From: Treponema sp.
GTDB taxonomy: Bacteria; Spirochaetota; Spirochaetia; Treponematales; Treponemataceae
NCBI GenBank assembly: GCA_024400915.1
Contig: JAKSLX010000017.1
Location: 1-64,000 of the forward strand
Reading direction: 5' to 3'
DNA: 64,000 nt
Below the pieces are notes generated by a model. The model was given only the letters and a program-made list of their open reading frames with translations, did not search any database and had not been told where the DNA came from. Each line of letters starts with the position of its first letter. Position 1 is the first letter of the stretch. Positions 8,800 to 18,284 of the stretch are shown piece after piece. A program made the position numbers and the translations under genes.

Positions 8800-11700
8800 T
8801 GAAGAAAAAGAAACATCAAAGAAGAAAACTGCCGTTAAGAAAATGACGGCTGCAAAAACTGAGGCTGCAGTAAAGAAACCTGCAGTAAAGAAGACAACGA
8901 CTGCAAAGGCTTCAACTGCAAAAGCAAGTGCAAAAAAGGCTGAGACGGAAGAAAAGAAAACTTCTGCAAAATCAGCTGCTGCAAAGACAACCGTAAAAAA
9001 GGCTGCCGCTTCAAAAACAACTGCGGGTGAAAAGAAAACAACTGGCAGAACTGCTTCTGCAACTGCAGAAAAAAAATCTGCTGCAGAAACTGCAAAAAAA
9101 ACTGCTGCTGAGAAAACATCGGGTACAAAGGCCGGTACTTCTAGAACTTCATCAGCCAAATCAACTGCAAGAAAATCTGCTGAAACAGAAAGCAAGACTT
9201 CAAAAACTCCTGCAACAAGGAAAACTTCCGCAAAAAAAGAAACCGAAAAAAGGACGGAGGAAAAAGAACTTTCTCCTACAGGTGTAATGATAAAGGTTCC
9301 TGTTTCTGTTCCTGCAGATCCAGTGGAGGAAAAAAAGTCAGTTCCAGAAGCTCCTGTGAAAATACCTGTTAAAGTTGAGACCGCAGTAATCGAGCAGAAA
9401 AAGGAAGAACCGGTAAAAACTTCACCAGTAATTCCTGCTCCTAAAAGTGAAACAATTCCTGACGGGGAAAAAACTGCTGCTGAACCTGAAAAATCAAACG
9501 AGGATTACCGTGCTCTTGAGCAGATGATGCAGACTTCAGGCCTTAGAAAAAGTTCCGAAGCTGCCATTGCAGAACCTGAAAAAAAGAAAGGTAAAAATAA
9601 GCTCCTGCTTTTGCTGCTCCTTCTTCTTGCCTTGTTTGGGGCTGGTGTTGGAATCGGAGTAAAATTTTTTGGCGGTAACGGTTCTGCCGTAACTTCTTCG
9701 AATCCAGAAGACATAATTGCTTACTGCGAAAAACTCATAGCCCAGGGAGAATATGCTGATGCCCTTGAAATTCTTGCGGGGCTGAACATAAAGGGCAATG
9801 ATGAAAATTCCGTATTGCTAAGAAAAAAAATTGCAGAACTCGTAAAATCTGGTTTTGAAAAGGCTTTGCAAGAAGGGAAAATAAATGATGTCCTTAATAA
9901 AATTGAAGAACTTGAATCAAAAGGAAAATATGGGGAAGCGCTTAAGCTTATTGCTATAGGAACTGACATTGCCCAGAATGACGACAATGCCAAGGCCTTG
10001 AAAGAAAATCTCCGTAAACTTGAAAAGGCTCTTGTGGATAAAGCTGTTTCGGAAGGAAAGGCCCAGGATGTAATTGATGCTGCAAAACAGCTCATTGATT
10101 CAGATGAAGAAATTCCTGCTGCAGAATTACTCAGTCTCCTGGACATAAAGGGAAACAGTACTGAAGCAAGGATGATGAGAAATCAGATTTATTCCCTTAA
10201 GAAGGAAGCTGTTAAAAAGGCTGTTGAAAACGGAAAGGGAAATGAACTTCTTGATTCCATTTCTGCCATGAAGGACAGGGGTGACAGTGTGGAAGCTCTG
10301 GAATTACTTTCATATATGGAAGTAAACGGCGATGATGCAGAATCGGATGCCTTAAGGGACAGACTTTCCCAGTTGAAAAAGGAATCAATAGAAAAGGCTT
10401 TTGCCGACGGAAGACAGGATGAAATTCTTGGCAAGGCAAAGCAGATGATATCTGACGGTGATTATAATACGGCCCTTGGATTCCTCAGTTCTGTAAAGCC
10501 AGAAGGAGATGATCCTGAGTCAAGGGCATTCAGAAATTCCATAAAGTCATTGAAAAAAGATACTGTTGAAAGGGCTCTTGCAGAAGGCAGAATTGATGAT
10601 GTTTTTGGAACTGCAGATTCCCTTAACAATAACGGTGATAATGCTGCTGCCCTTGAACTTCTGAGCATGATAAATGTTGCGGGAAATTCTGAGGAAGCAA
10701 AAGCTCTGAGAAATCAGGTTAATGCAAAAAAACAGGAAACCCTCAACAAGGCAATAGCAAACGGTAAAGCTGAGGAAATTCTTAACAGTGCTAGACAGAT
10801 GATTGAAGATGGAGATTATTCCGGGGCATTGGAACTTTTGAGTTCTGCAAATGTTACTGGAACTGATCCTGACTCTAAGCGCCTTAAAAAGGATATTGAT
10901 TCCCTTAAAAAGGAAGCCGTTAAAAAAGCCATCAGGGATGGCCGAGGTGATGAAATCCTTGATACTGTCGAAAGATTGATGAAGGAAGGAGACTATGGTG
11001 CTGCCTCGTCTATTCTTGACCAAATTGGGAAAATTGATGACAGCAGTGAAGAAGCAAAGGCCTTTAAGAATCGTGCTGAACGTTTGCAGAAGCAGAATGA
11101 CATCCTCTCTGCAAATGAAAACCTTTCTGATTCAGATAAGGCAAAGCTTGCAGAAAGGCTAATAAAAGAAGGCCGCTATGACGAAGCCCTTACGCTTTTG
11201 AATTCAATTAATCCTGATGGCAATGATGAAGAAAGCAGGAAACTGAAAGAAAAAATTTCGAATCTGAAGAAAGATGCTGTAACAAAAGCAAAGAATAATG
11301 GAGTTGATCTTGGCGTTCTTGGATATGATGAAAACGGAAATCCTGTTCTTTCAAAGGAAGAAGTAGCTCGCAAACAGCAGCAGGAAAGAATAGCAAAGGA
11401 AGCTGCGGAAAAGAAAGCTGAGGAAGAAAAACTCATTGAACAGATAAAAAAGGAGCAGGAAGAAAAATTCCGTAAGGAAGAAGCCGCAAGAAAAGCTGCA
11501 GAAGAAAAGAAAGCAAAGCAGGAAGCGGCTTTGAAAGCTGCGGCAGACAAAAAGGCAATGGAAGAAGCCTCAAAGAAAGCCGCTGAAGAATTACGACTGA
11601 AAGAGGAAGCTGCAAAAAAAGCTGAGGCCGAAAGAAAAGCAAAGGAAGAGGCAGATGCAAAAAGGGCAGCAGAAGAAAAACGCCTTAAGGAAGAGGCATT

Positions 11701-13174
11701 AAGGAATGCTGATGCACATCTTAGAAAAGATATCGAAGATTCTATTGCACGTGGAAAGAAACTTCTTGCCCAGGGAGACATAGACGGTGCTGCAAAGGAA
11801 TTTGCAAATGCCGAATCAAAGCTTCCTTCTGATGATCCGAAATATTCAGCTGAAAAATTGGATGAAATGGCAAAGGCTCTATATGATGCTTCTGAAAAGG
11901 CTGAAGGTGCAGATAAGAAAAAACTGGAATCTTTGTCCGGTGAAAAAGCAAGGAGCGCACTTAAATTCTCATCTTCTGATCCCGACACACTTTACATTGC
12001 CGGTCTCGATGCCCTTAACAGAAGGAATTTCATTGAAGCTGAAAGACTTCTTAATGAAGCTATCGCCAAGAATCCGGCAAACTTCATGTATTACTATCAG
12101 TTGGGAAGAATTCTTGCAATGCAGAAGAAATATAATGAATCTCTCAATGCATTCCAGAATTGCATCAAGCTTAACGATAAGTTTGCCCCTGCCTATTACA
12201 ATTCGGGATATGTCAGCGAGCAATTGAAGCGAAATGATGAAGCCCTTAACTTCTACAAAAAGGCAACAGAAGTTAATCCGACTTATGAAAATGCTTTCAT
12301 CGGGCAGGGACATATTCTCATGGCCATGAAAAAATATGATGCAGCAATGGAAGCTTTCTCAAAGGCACTTGCAATCAATCCTAATCGTTCTCAGATATAT
12401 CAGGAACTTGGTTCTTGCTGTGTTGAAAAAAATGAGCTGGCAAAGGCTGAAAATTATTTCAAGAAGGCACTTCAGTGTTCTGATACGACAAAGGAAAAGA
12501 ATGCCCTTACTTATTATAATCTTTCAACTGTCATGTTTGATCAGAATAAGAAAACAGAAGCATTTGATTATGCTGTAAAGGCTTATGATTCCAGAGCAAA
12601 GACTGAAACTACGGTGAAGGCAAACATCGTTTATAATTATGCACTTCAGATGCAGGATAAGGGAAAGGATGATGAGGCTATAAAACTTTACAACGAAGTT
12701 CTCATGCTTGATCCAAAACATGTAAAGGCAAATACAAATCTTGGAGCCATATACCTTAAGCAGAATAAGGATACGGATGCAATTCTTGCCCTTACAAATG
12801 CATACAATGTGGAAAAAGATAATTTTGAAGTTAACAATAATCTTGGCAGTGCCTACAGGAAAATTTCGAATTATCAGAAATCTGTGGAGCATTATAAAAA
12901 TGCCCTTAAGGTTAATCCAAATGATTTGACTGTAAAGCAGAATCTTGCAAGAAGCTATGCGGCTGCTAAAGATTATCCTAATGCAAAGACTGTTTATCAG
13001 GATCTTATTGCAAAGGAACCTAAAAATAATGACCATCTTTTTGAACTTGCAAGCATTGCCTATGAAAAAGGAGACAGCGATACTGCTGCCAAGTGCCTTG
13101 CAAAACTTAAGGTCAGTGCTCCAAACTATAAGCCTGATCAGGTAGAAGGAATGCTGAAGGAGTTAGGATACTAA
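8774..13174 (+). CDS. Giant TPR protein with histone-like tail
   Basis: A 1466-residue protein with a striking layout. Residues 1-160 are Lys/Ala/Thr/Ser-rich and low complexity, like the tail of histone H1 or bacterial HctB/AlgP-type proteins. Residues 160-270 are Pro/Glu-rich. A single membrane helix lies at about 275-297 (a run of nine Leu). Nine degenerate repeats of about 59 residues follow (about 310-860; consensus DEILxxAxQMIxDGDYxxALELLSS). Next is a TolA-like Lys/Glu/Ala coiled coil (about 870-985), and at least ten TPR units to the end. By the positive-inside rule the basic tail is cytoplasmic and the repeats and TPRs periplasmic. Function is unknown; I infer an envelope scaffold that could touch the nucleoid. 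Confidence 0.8.
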   Translation: MATKQNLNSEEKETSKKKTAVKKMTAAKTEAAVKKPAVKKTTTAKASTAKASAKKAETEEKKTSAKSAAAKTTVKKAAASKTTAGEKKTTGRTASATAEKKSAAETAKKTAAEKTSGTKAGTSRTSSAKSTARKSAETESKTSKTPATRKTSAKKETEKRTEEKELSPTGVMIKVPVSVPADPVEEKKSVPEAPVKIPVKVETAVIEQKKEEPVKTSPVIPAPKSETIPDGEKTAAEPEKSNEDYRALEQMMQTSGLRKSSEAAIAEPEKKKGKNKLLLLLLLLLALFGAGVGIGVKFFGGNGSAVTSSNPEDIIAYCEKLIAQGEYADALEILAGLNIKGNDENSVLLRKKIAELVKSGFEKALQEGKINDVLNKIEELESKGKYGEALKLIAIGTDIAQNDDNAKALKENLRKLEKALVDKAVSEGKAQDVIDAAKQLIDSDEEIPAAELLSLLDIKGNSTEARMMRNQIYSLKKEAVKKAVENGKGNELLDSISAMKDRGDSVEALELLSYMEVNGDDAESDALRDRLSQLKKESIEKAFADGRQDEILGKAKQMISDGDYNTALGFLSSVKPEGDDPESRAFRNSIKSLKKDTVERALAEGRIDDVFGTADSLNNNGDNAAALELLSMINVAGNSEEAKALRNQVNAKKQETLNKAIANGKAEEILNSARQMIEDGDYSGALELLSSANVTGTDPDSKRLKKDIDSLKKEAVKKAIRDGRGDEILDTVERLMKEGDYGAASSILDQIGKIDDSSEEAKAFKNRAERLQKQNDILSANENLSDSDKAKLAERLIKEGRYDEALTLLNSINPDGNDEESRKLKEKISNLKKDAVTKAKNNGVDLGVLGYDENGNPVLSKEEVARKQQQERIAKEAAEKKAEEEKLIEQIKKEQEEKFRKEEAARKAAEEKKAKQEAALKAAADKKAMEEASKKAAEELRLKEEAAKKAEAERKAKEEADAKRAAEEKRLKEEALRNADAHLRKDIEDSIARGKKLLAQGDIDGAAKEFANAESKLPSDDPKYSAEKLDEMAKALYDASEKAEGADKKKLESLSGEKARSALKFSSSDPDTLYIAGLDALNRRNFIEAERLLNEAIAKNPANFMYYYQLGRILAMQKKYNESLNAFQNCIKLNDKFAPAYYNSGYVSEQLKRNDEALNFYKKATEVNPTYENAFIGQGHILMAMKKYDAAMEAFSKALAINPNRSQIYQELGSCCVEKNELAKAENYFKKALQCSDTTKEKNALTYYNLSTVMFDQNKKTEAFDYAVKAYDSRAKTETTVKANIVYNYALQMQDKGKDDEAIKLYNEVLMLDPKHVKANTNLGAIYLKQNKDTDAILALTNAYNVEKDNFEVNNNLGSAYRKISNYQKSVEHYKNALKVNPNDLTVKQNLARSYAAAKDYPNAKTVYQDLIAKEPKNNDHLFELASIAYEKGDSDTAAKCLAKLKVSAPNYKPDQVEGMLKELGY

Positions 13175-13191
13175 AACCTTAAGGCAATAAT

Positions 13192-13238
13192 AAAGGGTTC
13201 TTCCATAAGCATGCTCTGCAGTGGTTGAACCCTTTTTT
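13192..13238 (+). terminator. Terminator after giant TPR gene
   Basis: AAAGGGTTC and GAACCCTTT form a perfect 9-bp stem with a 26-base loop, followed by T7. It lies between the convergent TPR and mutL genes and may serve the TPR gene mainly. Confidence 0.8.
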
Positions 13239-15151
13239 TATGTTCTTTTTACAAGTCCAAAAAGCTGTGCCCTTGTAATTGTCGTAAATACAGGACGACC
13301 GTGAGGGCAGTGCGGGTCGGGAAGATCCAGTGCACCCCGGGCAATTTCTGCTGCTGTTTTTTCATCAAGGACTGTTCCGTCCATAACGGCGGTGCGACAT
13401 GCGGTGGAAGCAATGACACTGTTCATTAGGTCTTGAGGATTTACTCTTCGGTCAAGTACATCTTTCTTAAGATCTGCTTCTTTCCCTTTCCATCTCGCAG
13501 GGACCGTTGAAAATTCCCATTTGCCATCACCGCAGTTGGTACATTCAAAACCAGTTTCCTTCAGCTTGTCTTTTATTGCTTCAATGTAATTGTCATCGGC
13601 ATCATTGTCTGTCTGCACAACATAAGGAACAAGAAGTTTTTGTGTTTCTCTGGCCTCGTCCATAAGCTGGTTGTAAATCATTCGCTCATGAGCTGCGTGC
13701 TGGTCTATGATGTAAAGAACACCGTTTTTTTCAGCAATGAGGAAAGTTCCCATGGTACATCCGACAAAATGAAATCCGTCGTCTTCCGCCTGAACTTCAG
13801 TTTTTATAAAGCTGTCCGGTATGTAGTTGGGTTTGTAAGAAGTTTCGTTTTCAAATTTTTCAGTTGTGGTGCTGAGTGAAGAGCTTCCTCCAAAGAATTT
13901 TGATCTGTTTCCGCTTGGAGTTAATCCTGTACTTGAAAATCCTGGATTTCTTTTTACATCGCTGTAGGAACGGTTTGTGTCGGCAGGTGTTTTGATGCTG
14001 TATTTTGAAACAACGGAACTCTTTTCTTCAAAGTAAAGGTCAGGAGTTTCAAAAGCATTTATTTTGTATCCTTCGTTTATTTCAGTGTTGAAAGCAAGCT
14101 GGGCAAGGTTGCTGTTTTCTTCTTGGATTTGCTTTTCATTTTCTGAAAGCATTGTCTTTACTGTGTATTCCTTGAAGAAATTTCTTGTTGCTGAGCTTAC
14201 TTCATGATGAAGGGAATTTATATCCTTGAATCTTGCTTCTCTTTTTGCTGGATGAATGTTGAAGTCTACCAGACTTGAATCCATCTGAACAAAGAGGCAG
14301 GCAACAGGGTAAGTGCCGTTTGGAAAGTAACCTTGGGTTCCGTATACGATTGCCTGTACCAGGGAATACTCCTGGATTTTTCTTCCGTTTACGTATATGG
14401 AAATGTCTTTTCGGCTTGACCTTGCAACGGACGGTTCCCCGATGATTAAAGTAAATGAAAACTTATCGCTGGGTTTTTCTCCTTTGATTTCATAGAATAA
14501 TTCTTCGTTTTCAAAAAACTGGTTTGTCTGGATAAATCGTTCCTTGAGTGATTGTCCAGCCGGAAGATTTATTTTTTCTTCACCATCGCTTGTAAAGGTA
14601 AAAGCAATGTCTGGCCTTGGGAGAACTTTTTCTTCAAAGGTTGTGCGGCACATTATGCCTTCGCTGGCAGGTCTCTTTAGAAATTGCCGGCGTGCAGGAA
14701 AATTTTCAAAGAGTCCTCTTGTCTGAACTATGGTTCCGTCTGTGAGTGAAGTTGGAGTAATTATATGGTCTTCCGTTACGGATGCATTCATTTTGTTTCC
14801 GCCGCTGATGATTTCAAGACGGCTTACGGCAGCCATGGAAGAAAGGGCTTCTCCTCGGAACCCTAATGTTGAAAGATGAAGCAAATCCGTTTCCGTTGAA
14901 ATCTTGCTTGTTGCATGAGGCCTTGCACATTGCATCAGGTCTTCTTTTAACATTCCGCAACCGTTGTCTACAACACGGATTTTTTCTATTCCGCCGTTTT
15001 CTATTTCAACATCAATCTTTGTTGCACCTGAGTCAACTGCATTGTCCATAAGTTCGCGGATTATTGCATTTGGACGGTCTATGACTTCTCCTGCTGCTAT
15101 TTTTCTTGCGACTTCTGTATCTAGTAATCGAACCCTGCGCTGTTCTGCCAT
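13238..15151 (-). CDS. mutL: DNA mismatch repair protein MutL
   Basis: A 637-residue MutL, the GHKL ATPase that links MutS mismatch recognition to strand removal. The N-terminal ATPase motifs are intact: VIDRPNAIIRELMDNAVDSGA (motif I), VDNGCGM (motif II), ATSKI, LGFRGEALSSMAAV (motif III). The C-terminal dimerisation domain includes DQHAAHERMIYNQL, the Q-H-A-x-x-E-R endonuclease-site region, and the CxHGRP-like CPHGRPVFTTI close to the end, so this MutL is probably a nicking endonuclease. Its ATG follows the xseB stop directly (TAAATG), giving an xseA-xseB-mutL repair operon. Confidence 0.97.
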   Translation of the reverse strand: MAEQRRVRLLDTEVARKIAAGEVIDRPNAIIRELMDNAVDSGATKIDVEIENGGIEKIRVVDNGCGMLKEDLMQCARPHATSKISTETDLLHLSTLGFRGEALSSMAAVSRLEIISGGNKMNASVTEDHIITPTSLTDGTIVQTRGLFENFPARRQFLKRPASEGIMCRTTFEEKVLPRPDIAFTFTSDGEEKINLPAGQSLKERFIQTNQFFENEELFYEIKGEKPSDKFSFTLIIGEPSVARSSRKDISIYVNGRKIQEYSLVQAIVYGTQGYFPNGTYPVACLFVQMDSSLVDFNIHPAKREARFKDINSLHHEVSSATRNFFKEYTVKTMLSENEKQIQEENSNLAQLAFNTEINEGYKINAFETPDLYFEEKSSVVSKYSIKTPADTNRSYSDVKRNPGFSSTGLTPSGNRSKFFGGSSSLSTTTEKFENETSYKPNYIPDSFIKTEVQAEDDGFHFVGCTMGTFLIAEKNGVLYIIDQHAAHERMIYNQLMDEARETQKLLVPYVVQTDNDADDNYIEAIKDKLKETGFECTNCGDGKWEFSTVPARWKGKEADLKKDVLDRRVNPQDLMNSVIASTACRTAVMDGTVLDEKTAAEIARGALDLPDPHCPHGRPVFTTITRAQLFGLVKRT

Positions 15152-15403
15152 TTATGATCTTGTTCCTGTAATTTCTGTAGATTCGTCAAAAAGACCAAGT
15201 TCAACCTTGTTTTCTTTTGTTTCTCCTCCGTTCATGAGGACCTGGATTTTGCCTTCCATTTTATCAAGTTCCTTTTCAAGGCTCTTTGCAAGTTTTATTC
15301 CTTCCTCAAAATTCTTGAGGGCATCTTCAAGGCTGATGTCACTCTGCTTGATATTTTCCGAAAGTTCTTCAAGTTTTTCAAGTTTTTCTTCAAAGTTTGT
15401 CAT
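15152..15403 (-). CDS. xseB: Exonuclease VII small subunit
   Basis: An 83-residue XseB. The family pattern is clear: MTNFEEKLEKLEELSE near the start, then SLEDALKNFEEGIKLAKSLE, a two-helix domain that binds the large subunit. Several copies of XseB bind each XseA to form the exonuclease that degrades single-stranded DNA. It lies between xseA and mutL and abuts mutL, so it is co-translated with it. Confidence 0.95.
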   Translation of the reverse strand: MTNFEEKLEKLEELSENIKQSDISLEDALKNFEEGIKLAKSLEKELDKMEGKIQVLMNGGETKENKVELGLFDESTEITGTRS

Positions 15404-15468
15404 TCATGTACCTCAATATTAGTCTGGAATCATAATAATGAATTCCTTTATATTTGTTTGCTTTACTT

Positions 15469-16674
15469 CTAGTCCACTGTTGCAGTTACTTCACCTTTTG
15501 CAGGCCGGATTTTTATCTGCTCTCCGGATTTCAGTACTTTTGCATCCCTAACAACATTTCCGTTTTTGTCCGTTACCATGGAATATCCCCTGTCAAAAAT
15601 GGACTGCGGGTTGCAGCTTTCAAGGATCTCCCTGCTGTGGGCAATCAAGCGCTTTTTCTCTTTGATAAGTTCGCTCATGGAATTTTTCATGGATTCATAG
15701 GCGCGGTCAAATCTTTCTGAAAGCCTCTGTTCAATATTCATGAGTCTTGTATGCATGTTTTCAGGATCAAAGGATTTCAGCAAAAGTCTCAGGCTTCTTG
15801 TTCTCTCTGAAATTGAACTGTAGAGATTATTTTTGTGCATGGCTATGTTGTTGAGGATTACAGCTTTTTCCGGTATTACGATTTCAGCGGCTGCACTTGG
15901 AGTAGGGGCCCTGCAGTCTGCGGCAAAATCACTTAAAGCCCAGTCAATTTCGTGGCCAACGGCAGATACTACGGGAATTTCTGAGGCTGCTATGGCGCGG
16001 ACTACAGATTCTTCGCTGAATGGAAGCAAATCTTCAAGGCTTCCACCGCCACGGCCTACAATGAGTACATCGCACATTTTGTGAATGTTTGCAGTTTCGA
16101 TCATTTTTACTATGGTTGGGGCAGCTGTCTCTCCTTGAACGAGGGCTGGAAAAACAATGATGTTTACCTTGTCATTTCTTCTTTTCCGGATATTGAGGAT
16201 GTCCCTGAGGGCTGCACCGTTTGGGCTAGTTACGATTCCCACTGTTTCAGGAATCAAGGGAAGCCGGCGTTTCCTTGAGCTGTCAAAAAGTCCTTCAGCA
16301 GCAAGTTTTCGCTTCCTCAATTCAATCATTTCCATAATATTACCAGAGCCGGCTTTTTCCATGGAAGTGATTATAAGCTGGTAGTTGCCCCTTGGTGCAT
16401 AAACACTCAATTTTCCGCGTACTTGAACCATAGTTCCATCTTTTGGCTGGAAATTGAGCCCCATGGCACTTCCACGGAACATTACGGCGCTTATCTGGGC
16501 GTCTGCATCTTTAAGGGAAAAATAAAGGTGTCCGGAACTGCTTGGCTTGAAATTGGAAATTTCTCCTTTTAACAAAATGTTCTGAAAGGAGTTTTCAAGC
16601 ATTGTTTTTATGAGGTTTGTAAGCTGAGTAACAGTAAGGCTGTTGTCTTTTCGTTCTGCGAACATATCTTCCAT
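15469..16674 (-). CDS. xseA: Exonuclease VII large subunit
   Basis: A 401-residue XseA, the catalytic subunit. The N-terminal OB fold (about 10-110: ILLKGEISNFKPSSSGHLYFSLKD) precedes the catalytic domain with the family motifs VGIVTSPNGAALRDIL, VLIVGRGGGSLEDLLPF, VVSAVGHEIDW and DCRAPTPSAAAE. A coiled-coil arm for XseB and a short C-terminal strand (FDRGYSMVTDKNG) complete it. It is the first gene of the repair operon and is transcribed divergently from the spiro-SPASM gene. No clear Shine-Dalgarno site precedes the ATG. Confidence 0.96.
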   Translation of the reverse strand: MEDMFAERKDNSLTVTQLTNLIKTMLENSFQNILLKGEISNFKPSSSGHLYFSLKDADAQISAVMFRGSAMGLNFQPKDGTMVQVRGKLSVYAPRGNYQLIITSMEKAGSGNIMEMIELRKRKLAAEGLFDSSRKRRLPLIPETVGIVTSPNGAALRDILNIRKRRNDKVNIIVFPALVQGETAAPTIVKMIETANIHKMCDVLIVGRGGGSLEDLLPFSEESVVRAIAASEIPVVSAVGHEIDWALSDFAADCRAPTPSAAAEIVIPEKAVILNNIAMHKNNLYSSISERTRSLRLLLKSFDPENMHTRLMNIEQRLSERFDRAYESMKNSMSELIKEKKRLIAHSREILESCNPQSIFDRGYSMVTDKNGNVVRDAKVLKSGEQIKIRPAKGEVTATVD

Positions 16675-16721
16675 GATTTTTGGATTGTAAACATTCCATT
16701 TAATTTAGACAAGGGAATTCC

Positions 16722-16727
16722 GATAAT
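16722..16727 (+). promoter_or_regulatory. -10 box of leaderless spiro-SPASM gene
   Basis: GATAAT lies exactly 6 bases before the ATG at 16734 and there is no Shine-Dalgarno sequence. Transcription would start at or next to the A of the ATG. The -35 region is weak. Confidence 0.5.
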
Positions 16728-16733
16728 GAATTG

Positions 16734-18284
16734 ATGAAGAATTTTGTTTTTTTATACGCAGGCAATGACAAAACTTGCGCTTTTGATAGAGTTTTCTCCG
16801 ATGATTCAGCTTTTGGAAGGACCCTTTCCTGGGCTAAAACTATAGAAGACTGTGCCGGCATTACTATTTTTGCAACTTCCAATAATGAAGCCCTTGTCAG
16901 GGATGAACTTTGCAGGACGTCATTTAAAGAAGCCAAAATAATTGTTAAGGATAAATGGCTTTGTCGTGACCTGGTAGGCGAGATGGCAAAGGAAATGAAT
17001 GCTTCCAAATCCATAAATGCCATTTACACTGCTGCCGACAGACCTTTCCTTGATCAAAAACTTACGAAAGAAATTCTTGAGTGCCACGAAAAATATATTG
17101 CTGAATATACTTTTGCCGACGGATATCCTTACGGATTTTCACCGGAAGTAATTCACTCAGGAACCCTCAATATTCTTGCTGCCTTGGCAATGGAAAAGTA
17201 TGAGGAAGAAGGGCTGTCAGAAGCAGGCAACGAATGCATTTTCAATCTGCTGAAAAAAGACATCAATTCCTTTGAAGTAGAAGCAGTCATTGCGCCTAAA
17301 GATTATAGGATGCTTCGTTTAGATTTCTCCTGCGGAATAAAAAGGAACGCCCTTGCTTGCCGGCGACTGTACGAAAAGGCTATGGAGAAAAAATCTGCCA
17401 TGGATGCAAAGAGCCTTTCTGATTTGGCAGAAGAAAGTGCGGATATTCAGCAGACTTTGCCGGCTTTCTACAATATTCAGCTTTCTTCAAAATATAATTC
17501 AATGCCTTTGTATTTGCCTCATAGGGAACCGGGTAAAGACAGCATGAGCCTTGAAAAATTTAGTCAGATAGTTTCTCAGATTGAAAATTTCTCTGAAGAT
17601 GGCGTTGTTGGCCTTTCTGCTTTTGGCGAACCGCTTTTGCTTGAAAATTTTGCAGACTATGTGGCTGAAATACTGAAGCATAAAAAGCTTTCTGTCCTCA
17701 TTGAAACTGACGGAACTCTTATTACACCGGAACTTGCAAAGAAAATTTCAGAGTTTTCGAACAGCAGGGTTATATGGATTGTTTCCGTTGATGCTGCAAC
17801 ACCGGCCATGTATTCAAAAATAGTTTCAGGCGGATCCTTTGAAAAAGCAGTTTCTTCAATTTCGGTGTTAGCTCCTTTGTTCCCTGGAAATGTATATCCT
17901 CAGTTTACCAGAATGGATGAAAATGAAGATGAACTTGAAGCCTTTTACCGTTATTGGCATGACAAAAATTCTCCATCCGGCGGAAAACTCATAGTTCAGA
18001 AATATGACGATTGCTGCAAGACATTGCCTGCAAGAAAGCCTGCTGACCTTTCACCTCTTGAAAGAAATACCTGCTGGCATCTGAAGCGGGACATGACCAT
18101 ACTCGCCAACGGTGATGTTCCTCTATGCAGACAGTTTGCTTTTGAATCAACTATTGGAAATGTTTTTGAAGAATCTCTTGAAGAAATCTGGGGCAAGACT
18201 CTTGCAACTGTAGAAAAACACCTTAAGGGTGAATACGGGGAAAAGTGCAGGGACTGTGATGAATACTATACCTTCAATTTTTAA
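16734..18284 (+). CDS. Spiro-SPASM protein
   Basis: A protein of about 516 residues of the spirochaete-restricted spiro-SPASM type. Residues 1-200 look like a nucleotidyltransferase/GT-A fold (FVFLYAGNDK; AIYTAADRPFLD; FADGYPYGFSPEVI). Residues 230-400 have the radical-SAM barrel outline (VVGLSAFGEPLLL; VLIETDGTLITPELA). However, where the cluster cysteines should be (NIQLSSKYNSMPLYLPHRE) there is no C-x3-C-x2-C, so classic SAM cleavage looks lost. The C-terminal SPASM cysteines remain (CWHLKRD, DVPLCRQF, CRDCDEY). The frame also allows a TTG at 16731; I use the ATG because of its spacing from GATAAT. It opens the sugar-modification cluster. Confidence 0.85.
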   Translation: MKNFVFLYAGNDKTCAFDRVFSDDSAFGRTLSWAKTIEDCAGITIFATSNNEALVRDELCRTSFKEAKIIVKDKWLCRDLVGEMAKEMNASKSINAIYTAADRPFLDQKLTKEILECHEKYIAEYTFADGYPYGFSPEVIHSGTLNILAALAMEKYEEEGLSEAGNECIFNLLKKDINSFEVEAVIAPKDYRMLRLDFSCGIKRNALACRRLYEKAMEKKSAMDAKSLSDLAEESADIQQTLPAFYNIQLSSKYNSMPLYLPHREPGKDSMSLEKFSQIVSQIENFSEDGVVGLSAFGEPLLLENFADYVAEILKHKKLSVLIETDGTLITPELAKKISEFSNSRVIWIVSVDAATPAMYSKIVSGGSFEKAVSSISVLAPLFPGNVYPQFTRMDENEDELEAFYRYWHDKNSPSGGKLIVQKYDDCCKTLPARKPADLSPLERNTCWHLKRDMTILANGDVPLCRQFAFESTIGNVFEESLEEIWGKTLATVEKHLKGEYGEKCRDCDEYYTFNF

